A DNA stretch of 64,000 nucleotides from Streptacidiphilus jiangxiensis (GTDB lineage: Bacteria; Actinomycetota; Actinomycetes; Streptomycetales; Streptomycetaceae). Positions 1 through 8,521 of the stretch are shown one piece after another. Each line of letters starts with the position of its first letter. The first letter of the stretch is position 1. The stretch is taken from NCBI RefSeq assembly GCF_900109465.1, contig NZ_FOAZ01000014.1, positions 1 to 64,000 on the forward strand, read 5' to 3'. The notes beneath the pieces are model-generated. The model saw only the letters and a program-made list of their open reading frames with translations. It did not search any database and was not told the DNA's origin. A program made the position numbers and the translations under genes.

Positions 1-305
1 GAGTTCGCGATCAGCACCCGCGGCGCCCACTCGTGGGTCTGCATCACACCCACGGGACGGCCGGACTGCACCAGCATCGTCTCGTCCTGCTTCAGCGTCT
101 GCAGCGTGCGCACCATCGCGTCGTAGGAACGCCAGTCACGCGCCGCCTTGCCCGTGCCGCCGTAGACGACCAGCTTCTCCGGGTGCTCCGCCACCTCCGG
201 ATCGAGGTTGTTGTTCAGCATCCGCAGGGCGGCCTCCTGCTGCCAGCCCAGGGTGCTCAGCTCAGTGCCACGCGCGGCACGGATGGCGTCGGTGCGAATC
301 GTCAT
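1..305 (-). CDS. hutU: Urocanate hydratase (urocanase), N-terminal part
   Basis: Second enzyme of histidine degradation, converting urocanate to imidazolonepropionate with NAD+. The reverse strand from ATG at 305 reads [16 protein letters not shown], then [21 protein letters not shown] and [14 protein letters not shown], which are the N-terminal signatures of urocanases. About 101 residues are visible and the gene runs off the window. A Shine-Dalgarno-like gaagga lies 7 nt before the start. It lies 49 nt downstream of hutH on the same strand, so the two probably form an operon. Identification rests on recognised family sequence. Confidence 0.93.
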   Translation of the reverse strand, partial: MTIRTDAIRAARGTELSTLGWQQEAALRMLNNNLDPEVAEHPEKLVVYGGTGKAARDWRSYDAMVRTLQTLKQDETMLVQSGRPVGVMQTHEWAPRVLIAN

Positions 306-354
306 GTCGAGGTCCTTCGGAGCGATCGAGCGGGAGAAGCGATGGAGCGGGAGG

Positions 355-1896
355 TCAGCGCAGGCGGCCGGTGACGGCCTCGGCGGCGGCGAGGGCACGG
401 CCGTCGGCGACGTACTGGACGGCGGCCTCGATCTCGGGGGCGAGGTAGCGGTCGGTGCCAGGGCCCTCGACGTGCTCGCGCAGGCCGGCGCGGACGGCGT
501 CGGTGGCCGGGGCGGGGGCGAGCGGGGCCCGCAGGTCCAGGGCGCGGGCGGCGGTGAGCAGCTCGATGGCGAGCACGCGGGTGAGGCCGTCGACGGAGCG
601 GCGCAGCTTGCGGGCGGCGGACCAGCCCATGGAGACATGGTCCTCCTGCATCGCCGAGGACGGGATGGAGTCCACGGAGGCGGGCGCGGCCAGACGCTTG
701 AGCTCGGAGACGATCGCGGCCTGGGTGTACTGGGCGATCATGTGGCCGGAGTCGACGCCCGGGTCGTCGGCGAGGAAGGCGTTCAGGCCGTGGCTGCGCG
801 CGACGTCGAGCATCCGGTCGGTGCGGCGCTCGGCCACGGACGCGATGTCGGCGACGGAGATCGCGAGGAAGTCCAGCACGCAGGCGACGGGAGCGCCGTG
901 GAAGTTGCCGTTGCTCTCGACGCGGCCGTCGCGGGTGACGACGGGGTTGTCGATGGCGCTGGCGAGCTCGCGGTCGGCGACGGTCTCGCAGTGGGCCAGG
1001 GTGTCGCGGGCGGCGCCGTGGACCTGCGGGGTGCAGCGCAGCGAGTAGGCGTCCTGGACGCGGGTGCAGTTCGCGGGGTCGCGGTGGCTGGCGACGATCG
1101 CGGAGTCGGCGAGCACAGCGCGCAGGTTGGCGGCGCTGGCGGCCTGGCCGGGGTGCGGGCGCAGGGCCTGCAGGTCGGCGGCGAAGACGGCGTCGGTGCC
1201 GAGCTGCGCCTCGACGCTCATGGCGGCGGTGATGTCGGCGGTGGCGAGCAGGCGGCGCAGGTCGTGGGCGGCCAGCACGAGCATGCCGAGCATGCCGTCG
1301 GTGCCGTTGATGAGGGCGAGGCCCTCCTTCTCGCGCAGCACGACGGGGGTGAGCCCGGCGGCGGCGAGGGCGTCGGCTGCGGGCAGCAGTGTGCCTGCGG
1401 CGTCGCGGACCTCCCCCTCGCCCATGACGGCGAGCGCACAGTGGGCCAGCGGGGCGAGGTCGCCGGAGCAGCCGAGCGAGCCGTACTCGCGCACGACCGG
1501 GGTGATGCCGGCGTTGAGCAGGTCGGCGTAGGCCTGGGCGGTCTCCAGTCGGACGCCGGTGCGGCCGGTGGCGAGGGTGGACAGGCGCAGCAGCATCAGG
1601 GCGCGGACGACCTCGCGCTCGACCTCGGCGCCGGAGCCGGCGGCGTGGGAGCGGACCAGGGAGCGCTGGAGCTGGGCGCGGAGCTCGGTGGGGATGTGAC
1701 GGGTGGCCAGGGCGCCGAAGCCGGTGGAGACGCCGTAGTGCGGCGTGACGTCGTCGGCGAGGTCCTCGATGACCTTGCGGCTCTGCTGGATCTCCTCCTG
1801 GGCGTCCAGGGAGAGCTCGACAGCGGCCCCGAGGCGGGCGACGGACACGACTTCGTCGGCGGTGAGGGGGCCGACCCCGATGAGGACCTTGTTCAT
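355..1896 (-). CDS. hutH: Histidine ammonia-lyase
   Basis: Cytosolic enzyme that removes ammonia from L-histidine to give urocanate, the first step of the hut pathway. The 513-aa length is normal for the family. The electrophilic MIO cofactor forms by self-cyclisation of an A/C-S-G tripeptide. Here the segment is [14 protein letters not shown], with Cys in the first position, a variant I recall from streptomycete enzymes. The N-terminus [17 protein letters not shown] sets the start at ATG 1896; a further in-frame ATG nine codons upstream is less likely. It is transcribed towards hutU and away from the IclR gene, with two palindromic operators 56-105 nt upstream of its start. Confidence 0.95.
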   Translation of the reverse strand: MNKVLIGVGPLTADEVVSVARLGAAVELSLDAQEEIQQSRKVIEDLADDVTPHYGVSTGFGALATRHIPTELRAQLQRSLVRSHAAGSGAEVEREVVRALMLLRLSTLATGRTGVRLETAQAYADLLNAGITPVVREYGSLGCSGDLAPLAHCALAVMGEGEVRDAAGTLLPAADALAAAGLTPVVLREKEGLALINGTDGMLGMLVLAAHDLRRLLATADITAAMSVEAQLGTDAVFAADLQALRPHPGQAASAANLRAVLADSAIVASHRDPANCTRVQDAYSLRCTPQVHGAARDTLAHCETVADRELASAIDNPVVTRDGRVESNGNFHGAPVACVLDFLAISVADIASVAERRTDRMLDVARSHGLNAFLADDPGVDSGHMIAQYTQAAIVSELKRLAAPASVDSIPSSAMQEDHVSMGWSAARKLRRSVDGLTRVLAIELLTAARALDLRAPLAPAPATDAVRAGLREHVEGPGTDRYLAPEIEAAVQYVADGRALAAAEAVTGRLR

Positions 1897-1951
1897 GGCA
1901 TCTATGAAGCACCAGGTCAACAAGGTCGTACCAGGGGGTTCGGCAGGCTTG

Positions 1952-1969
1952 TGTCTGGGATCCCAGACA
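1952..1969. promoter_or_regulatory. IclR-type operator, copy 1 (18-bp perfect palindrome)
   Basis: The sequence TGTCTGGGATCCCAGACA is its own reverse complement over 18 bp. An identical 16-bp core recurs 32 bp further on. It lies between the divergent hutH and IclR genes, so it is probably the binding site of that regulator. Binding is inferred. Confidence 0.8.
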
Positions 1970-1983
1970 TTGTGCCCTGCCTT

Positions 1984-2001
1984 CGTCTGGGATCCCAGAC
2001 G
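1984..2001. promoter_or_regulatory. IclR-type operator, copy 2 (18-bp perfect palindrome)
   Basis: CGTCTGGGATCCCAGACG, palindromic over 18 bp, with the same 16-bp core as copy 1. The centre-to-centre distance is 32 bp, about three helical turns, which suits two dimers on one DNA face. This copy covers the expected -35 region of the IclR gene (candidate -10 TAGGCT at 2012-2017), suggesting autorepression. Confidence 0.8.
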
Positions 2002-2023
2002 CCGATCCGGCTAGGCTTCTTGC

Positions 2024-2785
2024 ATGTCCATCGTGCCTGCGGCGGCCCAGGTACTGGCCGTGCTCCGGTATCTCGCCCGCCAGGCGGCGCCCGTCCCGGC
2101 CGCCGCGATCAGCCGCGACGTGGGCCTGCCCCGGTCGACGACCTACCACCTGCTGGACACGCTCACGGCGGACGGCTTCGTCGTGCACCTGCCGGAGGAG
2201 CGGCGCTACGCCCTCGGCGTCAGCGCGTTCGAGCTGGGCTCCGGCTACACCCGGCAGGCCCCGTTCCAGCGCCTGGCCCGGGTGCCGCTGGCCCGCCTGG
2301 TGGACCGCACCGGCTGCAACGCGCACCTGGCGGTGCTGCACGGGCGCGAGGTGCTCTACCTCATCGAGGAGCGCGCGCCGGGGCGGGCGCCGCTGGTGAC
2401 CGAGGTCGGCGTGCGCCTGCCGGCGCAGCTGACCGCGAGCGGCCGGGCGATGCTCGGGCTGCTGCCGACGGCGCAGGTCCGGGCGCTGTTCCCGGACGCG
2501 ACGGCGTTCGTGCAGCGCACCGAGGTGGGTGGCCCGCGCTCGCTCACGGCGCTGCGCACACGCCTGGTGGAGGTACGCCGCCGCGGCTACGCCACGGAGG
2601 AGGGCGAGGTGACCCTCGGCTTCTCGTCCGTGGCGGCCGCGGTGACCGACCGCGCGGACCACCCGGTCGCGGGCGTGGCGGTCACCTTCGAGACCGGCTC
2701 GGTCGACGCGGTCCGCCGGGAGGCCCTGGCCGCGGAGGTCACCCGCACCGCCCGTGACCTCTCCCGCCGCGTGGGCGGACGCTGA
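2024..2785 (+). CDS. IclR-family transcriptional regulator of the hut genes
   Basis: 253-aa regulator. The N-terminal winged helix (about residues 5-65) contains the helix-turn-helix AAAISRDVGLPRSTTYHLLDTL. The C-terminal effector-binding domain (about 80-250) has the typical YLIEERAPGRAPLVTEVGVRLPA and ASGRAMLGLLP segments. A TAGGCT hexamer at 2012-2017 ends 6 nt before the ATG and no Shine-Dalgarno is present, so the transcript is probably leaderless. The divergent position to hutH and the twin palindromes between them suggest it controls histidine degradation and itself. The ligand (urocanate or histidine) is a guess from context. Confidence 0.88.
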   Translation: MSIVPAAAQVLAVLRYLARQAAPVPAAAISRDVGLPRSTTYHLLDTLTADGFVVHLPEERRYALGVSAFELGSGYTRQAPFQRLARVPLARLVDRTGCNAHLAVLHGREVLYLIEERAPGRAPLVTEVGVRLPAQLTASGRAMLGLLPTAQVRALFPDATAFVQRTEVGGPRSLTALRTRLVEVRRRGYATEEGEVTLGFSSVAAAVTDRADHPVAGVAVTFETGSVDAVRREALAAEVTRTARDLSRRVGGR

Positions 2786-2905
2786 TCCTCAACTCCCCCT
2801 CAACAAACGGCGATCTGCGCATGCCCTCACCCGCCCGGGGTACCAAGGTCCGTACTGGCGTGCCCACTCCGTGAGGGGCGCGCGTTCCGGGGGCGGGGGT
2901 GACGG

Positions 2906-3955
2906 GTGTTCGGGGACAGGCGCGTGCCGCGTGGTGTGCTGTTGATCTGCGCGGGGATCGGCCTCTGCGTGGCGCTGTGCATCTGGTTCGCGCAGGGCCT
3001 GCCGGACTTCCGGCAGAACCTGCTGCTGAACCTCGCCCCGGAGCTGCTGACCACGATGTTCACGCTGCTGGTCATCCAACCGGTGCTGACGCGCCTGGAG
3101 GAGGAGCGGGTGCGCGAGCACCTGCGGCTGGACTACCCGTCGTTCTGCGAGAAGGTGGCGCAGACCGGCGACATCGTCTGCGTGCTCGACACCTTCTCGT
3201 ACCTGATCTCCGGCAGCACCGCCGGGCGCTTCGCCGAGTCGGTGCGCAGCGCGGTGCGCCGGGGCGCGACCGTGCGCGTCCTGTTGCTGGACCCGGACTC
3301 GCTCGCCGCCCGCCAGCGCTCGCACGAGCTCAGCGCGGACGTGCGGCGCGAGGTGATGCGCAACCTACGGGACCTGCGCAGCCTCACGGCGCAACTGCCG
3401 CCCGAGCAGCGGGAGCAGTTACAGGTGCGGGTCTACACGGCGGCCCCGTCGATCCAGCTGTACCGGTGCGGCGAGCGGTTGATGGTGAGCTTCTACCCGG
3501 TGGACCGGCTGTCCGGCGAGGGCCAGCAGCTCGAGGTGCGGATCACGACGCCGCTCGGCTCCTTCGTCTCCGAGCGGTTCGCCGAGCTGTGGAGCCGCTC
3601 ACGGTCGGTCAACGAGGTGCTGACGCGCCACGTGCAGGTGGTCGACGAACACCGCGACGGGGAGGCCGGGCAGCCGATGTGGCTGGAGTACGTCGACGGC
3701 AACGACGGCCTCTACATGAGCGACCACCGGCTCGTGGTGCAGCTCGCACGACAGCGGGACCGGCCGGTGCGCGTGTTCGTGGACGGGCAGACGGGCGAGG
3801 TCTTCGAACTGGAGCTGGTCGGCCCCGAGGAGGAGCCGCTGCAGCAGCGGCTCGCCGCCGCCTATTCCGAGAAGTACGGGGTGGACGCGGAGGTGTTCGT
3901 CCGGCTGCGGCCGATCCCCCGTGCCATCATTGAGCAGCAACCGCAGAAGCAGTGA
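2906..3955 (+). CDS. Membrane protein with PLD-like/DUF5919-like cytosolic domain
   Basis: 349 aa, GTG start preceded by gggcgggggtga. Two N-terminal hydrophobic segments (about residues 9-29 and 43-62) are followed by a soluble domain with TFSYLI, an RRGATVRVLLLDPDS strand and a FAELWSRS helix. This pattern resembles phospholipase D-like or DUF5919 domains, but the catalytic HKD motif is not apparent. The last 100 residues form a second domain of unknown role. Its stop overlaps the next gene's GTG start (GTGA at 3952-3955), so it is translationally coupled to the radical SAM protein. It contains a TTA leucine codon at 3419-3421, rare in such genomes, which would make expression depend on tRNA bldA. 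The specific function is unknown. Confidence 0.75.
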   Translation: MFGDRRVPRGVLLICAGIGLCVALCIWFAQGLPDFRQNLLLNLAPELLTTMFTLLVIQPVLTRLEEERVREHLRLDYPSFCEKVAQTGDIVCVLDTFSYLISGSTAGRFAESVRSAVRRGATVRVLLLDPDSLAARQRSHELSADVRREVMRNLRDLRSLTAQLPPEQREQLQVRVYTAAPSIQLYRCGERLMVSFYPVDRLSGEGQQLEVRITTPLGSFVSERFAELWSRSRSVNEVLTRHVQVVDEHRDGEAGQPMWLEYVDGNDGLYMSDHRLVVQLARQRDRPVRVFVDGQTGEVFELELVGPEEEPLQQRLAAAYSEKYGVDAEVFVRLRPIPRAIIEQQPQKQ

Positions 3956-5268
3956 CAGAGGTTCAGTGCGTGGCAGCGCAGTACGGTGATCGACCGGCCT
4001 TCCGGGCTCTCTCCCTTCCCCACCTCGACGCGCTGCTCGCGCGCGCCGGCCTGGACGCCCAGGACCGGCTGCGGGCCAGGGCCGTCGCCGAGGTGCTTCC
4101 GTTCCGGACCAACGCCTACGTCGTCGACGAGCTGATCGACTGGCGGGCCGCCCCCGACGACCCTCTCTACCGGCTCGTCTTCCCGCAGCCGGACATGCTG
4201 CCGCGCGCCGACGTCGACCGCGTCGCCGCGATGCTGCGCGACGGCGCCCATCCCGAACGGCTGCGCGAGGACGTGCGTGAGATCCGGCTGCGGCTGAACC
4301 CCCACCCCGGCGGGCAGCGGGACCACAACACGCCGCTGGTGGACGGCGAACCGGCCGAGGGACTGCAGCACAAGTACCCCGAGACGGTGCTGTTCTTCCC
4401 CCGGCAGGGCCAGACCTGCCACGCCTACTGCTCGTACTGCTTCCGCTGGCCGCAGTTCGTGGGCGAGCCGGACCTGCGGATGGCGAGCGGGGACGCGGAG
4501 GGACTGCGCGCGTACGTGCAGGCGCATCCCGAGGTCACCAGTGTCCTGATCACCGGCGGCGACCCGCTGGTCATGAGCAGCGCGGTGCTGGCCCGCTACG
4601 TCGAGCCGCTGCTGGAGATCCCGCACCTGGAGTCGGTGCGGATCGGCACCAAGGCGCTGTCGTACTGGCCGCACCGGTTCCTCACCGACCCGGACGCCGA
4701 GGACCTGCTGCGGCTGTTCGACCGGGTGGTGCGCAGCGGACGCAACCTGGCCCTGATGGGCCACTACTCGCATCCGCGCGAGCTGGAGACGGACGTCGCC
4801 CAGCGGGCGCTGCGCCGGGTGACGGGCACGGGCGCGGTGGTCCGCTGCCAGGCGCCGCTGATCCGCGGGGTCAACGACCGCGCGGAGGACTGGGCCGTGC
4901 TGTGGCGCCGGCTCGTCGCGCTCGGCGCGGTGCCGTACTACCTGTTCGTCGAGCGGGACACCGGCCCGCAGGACTACTTCGCCGTTCCGCTGGCCCGCGC
5001 GTACGAGCTGTTCCGCGAGGCCTACGCGCAGGTCTCCGGCCTGGCCCGGACGGTGCGCGGGCCGATCATGTCCGCCACTCCGGGCAAGGTGCAGGTCGAC
5101 GGCGTGACGGAGGTCGGCGGGCAGCGCGCGTTCGTCCTCCACTACGTGCAGGCCCGCGACCCGGACCTGGTCGGCCGGCCCTTCTTCGCCGCCTTCGATC
5201 CGGACGCACGCTGGCTCACCGACCTCAAGCCGCTGGAGGGCGCGGCCGCGCTGCCGGGGCTGGGATGA
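3952..5268 (+). CDS. KamA-family radical SAM protein (lysine 2,3-aminomutase-like)
   Basis: 438-aa protein of the lysine 2,3-aminomutase family. The radical SAM iron-sulfur motif CxxxCxxC is at residues 156-163 (CHAYCSYC), followed by a SAM-binding ITGGDP segment. The segment [12 protein letters not shown] near residue 370 holds a lysine where KamA enzymes bind PLP, though the usual PGGGGK is shortened. Aminomutases shift an amino group using a 5'-deoxyadenosyl radical; the substrate here cannot be told. The GTG start overlaps the stop of the membrane protein gene by 4 nt. The fixed pairing with a membrane protein is unusual for a plain lysine aminomutase and suggests a different role. Confidence 0.85.
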   Translation: MTEVQCVAAQYGDRPAFRALSLPHLDALLARAGLDAQDRLRARAVAEVLPFRTNAYVVDELIDWRAAPDDPLYRLVFPQPDMLPRADVDRVAAMLRDGAHPERLREDVREIRLRLNPHPGGQRDHNTPLVDGEPAEGLQHKYPETVLFFPRQGQTCHAYCSYCFRWPQFVGEPDLRMASGDAEGLRAYVQAHPEVTSVLITGGDPLVMSSAVLARYVEPLLEIPHLESVRIGTKALSYWPHRFLTDPDAEDLLRLFDRVVRSGRNLALMGHYSHPRELETDVAQRALRRVTGTGAVVRCQAPLIRGVNDRAEDWAVLWRRLVALGAVPYYLFVERDTGPQDYFAVPLARAYELFREAYAQVSGLARTVRGPIMSATPGKVQVDGVTEVGGQRAFVLHYVQARDPDLVGRPFFAAFDPDARWLTDLKPLEGAAALPGLG

Positions 5269-5272
5269 CGGC

Positions 5273-5899
5273 GTGTCGCAGGATGGCGGGATGACACGGG
5301 AGTCCGGGCTGCCGGGTGGGGTGTTCGATGTCGGGCCGACGCCCCGTACGGCCGTGGCCTGGCTGCCGCCCGAGGAGTTGTGGCCACCCGTGCAGGCCGT
5401 GCGGCGCGATCACGACCCGCAGATCCGGCGATGGCCGCCGCACGTCAACGTGCTGTTCGGCTTCGTCCCCGAGGCCGACTTCGCGCTCGCGGCCCCCTTG
5501 CTCGCCGAGGCCCTCGCCGACCAGCCGCCGTTCGCGGTGCGGCTCGCGGGGATCAGGACGTTCCGGCACCGCGCCTCCACCACCGTCTGGCTCGATCCCG
5601 CCGCGGCGGGCGGCGCACCGTGGGCGGCGCTGTACGGCGCGCTCGTCGAACGCTTCCCGCGCTGCCGCGGACGCTCGGAGGGCTTCACCCCGCACCTGTC
5701 GCTCGGGCGCACCACCGAGCCCCGGCGCGTCGTGGCCGAGTGTGCCGCCCGGCTGGAGTCGTACCCCGCCCGGGTCGACGCGTTGACCCTGCTCTCCCGC
5801 CGCGGCGACGGGCCGATGCGGCCGCGGGCGACCATCTCCCTCGGCTCCGGGGAACTGCGCCACGTCGGCACCCCGCCGGCCCCGGAGGGCGACCGCTGA
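5273..5899 (+). CDS. 2H phosphoesterase / 2'-5' RNA ligase-like protein
   Basis: Up to 208 aa from GTG 5273; ATG 5291, six codons in, is an equally possible start. Two H-x-T/S-like motifs typical of the 2H phosphoesterase superfamily are present: [10 protein letters not shown] (His57, with Asn in the usual Thr position) and [10 protein letters not shown] about 85 residues later. Members hydrolyse cyclic phosphates or act on RNA 2',5' bonds. The start lies 4 nt after the radical SAM gene, so it is likely the third gene of the same operon. The substrate is unknown. Asn instead of Thr in the first motif makes activity uncertain. Confidence 0.75.
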   Translation: MSQDGGMTRESGLPGGVFDVGPTPRTAVAWLPPEELWPPVQAVRRDHDPQIRRWPPHVNVLFGFVPEADFALAAPLLAEALADQPPFAVRLAGIRTFRHRASTTVWLDPAAAGGAPWAALYGALVERFPRCRGRSEGFTPHLSLGRTTEPRRVVAECAARLESYPARVDALTLLSRRGDGPMRPRATISLGSGELRHVGTPPAPEGDR

Positions 5900-6247
5900 A
5901 GCGGGCGCGCACGCCCCACCGTGGTCCGGGACGGCGGCCGGCCCCGGCGGACGGCACACGGCCGACGATCACGCAGCGCCACCGGTACGTCCGGTAGGCG
6001 CCCCCAGGCCCAGACCCAGGGCAGCGAAACCGATCATCAGTGCTACGCGCATCCCAGGAGCACAGACGGCTCTCCCCGCGCTGCGGAAACCGATCCTCGG
6101 CGGCGTTCGTGATGTACTGGTGGCCGATCGCTGCCCGCGGTCGACGAGCCAGGGCCGGGCGCGTCGACGGCTGCGGCCCGGGCGCCGTTCCGGCCGTTGA
6201 AAGCCCTCCGGTCCAGCGTGCGGGGAAGCGACACGAAGGGGAGCGCC
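5900..6247. other. Intergenic stretch, no convincing gene
   Basis: 348 bp between the phosphoesterase and the esterase. The only coding hint is a 27-codon reverse ORF (5969-6052) with a hydrophobic run ALMIGFAALGLGLGA. It has a poor ribosome binding site and no recognised homologue, and could be a gene remnant or chance. A good Shine-Dalgarno (gaagggga) for the next gene begins near 6236. Confidence 0.4.
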
Positions 6248-6964
6248 ATGGCCACCTACACACTCGTCCCCGGCGCCGACGGGCGCGCCTGGTACTGGCA
6301 CCGCCTCGTGCCGGAGCTGCGGGCCCGCGGTCACCGAGTGATCACCTTGGACCTGCCGACCGAGAGCGACGCCGGGATCGACGTGATGGCCGAGGCCATC
6401 TGCGGGGCCGTGCTCGACGGGGGTGTGCGGCCGGGGTCGGCGCGGGCGTCGGAGCCGCTGGTGCTGGTCGCGCAGTCCCTCGCGGGGTTCGCCACGCCCG
6501 TGGCGTGCGAGCGGCTGCCCGTGCCGGTCGCCGAGCTGGTGCTGCTCAACGCCATGGTCCCGGCGCCGGGAGAGACGGCGGGGCAATGGTGGGAGAACAC
6601 CGGCCAGCCGCAGGCCCGCTCCGCGTACGCGGCCGCCCAGGGCCGCGGCGAGGACCCGGAGTTCGATCTGCGCGAGGACTTCTTCCACGACGTTCCGCCG
6701 GAGGTGACTCAGGAGGCGCTCACGGCGGGCGGCTCGGCTCCGCCCGCCGCCCTGTTCGAGCAGCCGTGGCCGCTGCTCCGCTGGCCCGACGTGCCGACTC
6801 GGTTCCTGCAGGGCCGGGATGACCGCTTCTTCCCGCTGGAGTTCCAGCGCGGGGTGGTGCGCGAGCGGCTGGGCCTGGAGGTCGAGGAGATCCCCGGCGG
6901 CCATCTGGCCGCCCTCAGCCGTCCCCGCGAACTGGCCGACCACCTGGTCCGCGCCACCGGCTGA
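6248..6964 (+). CDS. Alpha/beta hydrolase (esterase-like)
   Basis: 238-aa alpha/beta hydrolase fold. The nucleophile elbow reads VAQSLAGF (Ser77, A-x-S-x-A in place of G-x-S-x-G). The acid is Asp191 or Asp192 in LQGRDDRFFP and the catalytic histidine is His219 in PGGHLAAL. The N-terminus TYTLVPGADGRAWYWHRLVPEL carries the oxyanion strand followed by an AW.W.RL pattern common in streptomycete hydrolases of this type. Start ATG 6248 is chosen for gaaggggagc 6 nt upstream; the longer in-frame ATG at 6197 lacks a ribosome site. The substrate is unknown. Confidence 0.85.
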   Translation: MATYTLVPGADGRAWYWHRLVPELRARGHRVITLDLPTESDAGIDVMAEAICGAVLDGGVRPGSARASEPLVLVAQSLAGFATPVACERLPVPVAELVLLNAMVPAPGETAGQWWENTGQPQARSAYAAAQGRGEDPEFDLREDFFHDVPPEVTQEALTAGGSAPPAALFEQPWPLLRWPDVPTRFLQGRDDRFFPLEFQRGVVRERLGLEVEEIPGGHLAALSRPRELADHLVRATG

Positions 6965-7086
6965 CGCCGCGGGTCGGGGCCGGATGAGAAACCCCTTCAA
7001 ATCGCCCGCCGCGCGCGTGGCGGCCGCGCCTTGCGGGCACGGACTGGGAGGAGGGGGCGCCCGGGCCTGAACGTGGAGGTGGCGCC

Positions 7087-8232
7087 ATGAAGTGGAGCGC
7101 AGCCGGACTCGCGACCTGCGCGGTCGCGGTGGCTCTGGGGACCGCCGGATGCTCGTTCACGTCGTCGTCGGCGCCGTCATCGTCGCCGCCGACGGCGCCG
7201 GCCTCGACGGCGTCGGGCGGGACCGGCACCACGGGCACGACGGAGTCCTCGCAGGGGGCCACCCTGGCGCAGGTCGCGGCGGGCAGCGTCGACCTGGTCA
7301 GCGAGCAGGGCCTCGCCGGCACCGAGGCGGCCGGCACCGGCATCGTGCTGACCCCGGACGGCATCGTGCTGACCAACAACCACGTCATCAACGGCGCCAC
7401 GTCGCTGACGGGCGTGGACATCGGCAACGGCCACAGCTACACCGCCTCGGTCATCGGCTACGACCGCAGTCACGACCTCGCGCTGGTGCGCCTGCACGGC
7501 GCCTCCGGGCTGGCGACGCTGTCGCTCGCGCCGGGTGCGCGGGTGTCCGTCGGGGACGCGGTGACGGCGCTCGGCAACGCGGGCGGGCGCGGCGGGCAGC
7601 CGGCGCGGGCGTCCGGCTCGGTGACGGCGCTGGACCAGCAGATCGTGGCCACCGACGAGGCGGGCGGCAGCTCGGAACAGCTGACCGGACTGATCCAGGT
7701 CGACGCGCCGATCCAGGCCGGCGATTCGGGCGGTCCGCTGGTCAACGCCACCGGCCAGGTGATCGGCATCGACACGGCGGCCTCGGTCGGCTACCACTTC
7801 AGCACGACCCCGACCCAGGGCTTCGCGATCCCGGCCGCCCAGGCACAGAGTACGGCCGACGCGATCGAGGCCGGGCGCGCCTCGGCGACGGTGCACCTCG
7901 GCGCGACGGCATGGCTCGGCGTCGCGGTCGAGACCGCGGGGCAGGGAGCCGGAGGCGGCGCGGGCGGCGGCGGTGGTGGTGGCGCGGGCGGAGGCGACGT
8001 GGCCGGCGCGACGATCGCACAGGTGGTGCCGGGCTCCCCCGCCGCCGGGCTGGGGCTGGCCTCCGGTGACGTCATCACCGCACTCGGCGGCGCACCCGTC
8101 GCCGACCCGAACGGCCTGACCGCGCTCATGGACCGTCATCACCCGGGCGACACCGTGACCCTCGCCTGGACCGACGCGTTCGGCCAGAGCCAGTCGGCCT
8201 CCCTCCAGCTCGGGAGCGGCCCGGCCGGCTGA
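7087..8232 (+). CDS. HtrA/DegP-like trypsin-family serine protease with PDZ domain, lipoprotein
   Basis: 381 aa. The N-terminus has a lipoprotein signal with lipobox LGTAGC (Cys22), followed by a Ser/Thr/Pro-rich linker. The protease domain spans about 60-270 with catalytic His99 (TNNHVI), Asp130 (SHDLALVRL) and Ser214 (AGDSGGPLV). A glycine-rich linker near 290 leads to a PDZ domain (SPAAGLGLASGDVITALGG). Such extracytoplasmic proteases degrade or sense misfolded secreted proteins at the membrane surface. A strong Shine-Dalgarno (gtggaggt) precedes the ATG and a long hairpin follows the gene, so it is probably monocistronic. Confidence 0.92.
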   Translation: MKWSAAGLATCAVAVALGTAGCSFTSSSAPSSSPPTAPASTASGGTGTTGTTESSQGATLAQVAAGSVDLVSEQGLAGTEAAGTGIVLTPDGIVLTNNHVINGATSLTGVDIGNGHSYTASVIGYDRSHDLALVRLHGASGLATLSLAPGARVSVGDAVTALGNAGGRGGQPARASGSVTALDQQIVATDEAGGSSEQLTGLIQVDAPIQAGDSGGPLVNATGQVIGIDTAASVGYHFSTTPTQGFAIPAAQAQSTADAIEAGRASATVHLGATAWLGVAVETAGQGAGGGAGGGGGGGAGGGDVAGATIAQVVPGSPAAGLGLASGDVITALGGAPVADPNGLTALMDRHHPGDTVTLAWTDAFGQSQSASLQLGSGPAG

Positions 8233-8248
8233 GCTCGTCGACCTGGCG

Positions 8249-8280
8249 CGGTGGGGAGGCGGAAGTCCGCCTCCCCACCG
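8249..8280 (+). terminator. Hairpin terminator after the HtrA-like gene
   Basis: Stem cggtggggaggcgga (8249-8263) pairs perfectly with tccgcctccccaccg (8266-8280), loop AG. It sits 17 nt after the stop codon. No strong T run follows, as is common in high-GC actinomycetes. Confidence 0.8.
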
Positions 8281-8521
8281 GGGTTTGAAGCAGGTCCGAT
8301 CTTGCTGCCTGGATCTTCGCTGTTTCCGCGCGATTCCGCCGGCGTTAAGAGAACAGCGGTTTCCCGCAAGCGATTGACCTGCTGCAAACAAGTCTGCTTC
8401 GCTACCACCACGCCAAGTGGTGCACCACTCGGTCCGCTCGACCCGCACGCCCTCACGCACGTGTCCCACACGCCGCCCCCAGCCGGGGTCGGTGCGGAGC
8501 GCAGAGAGGATCGACACTTCC

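Noticed and set aside
302-2662. Long reverse ORF antisense to the IclR gene and across hutH
   Set aside because: Arg/Pro-rich, no domain, conflicts with two clear genes.
208-2757. Very long forward ORF (849 codons) over hutH and the IclR gene
   Set aside because: Gly/Val/Ala/Arg-rich shadow caused by high GC; hutH and IclR in other frames match known families.
3952-5268. Radical SAM protein as a RiPP-modifying enzyme
   Set aside because: It matches the KamA family, lacks a SPASM domain, and no precursor peptide is adjacent.
5969-6052. 27-aa hydrophobic reverse ORF as a toxin peptide
   Set aside because: Poor ribosome site, no antitoxin RNA or partner seen; likely chance or remnant.
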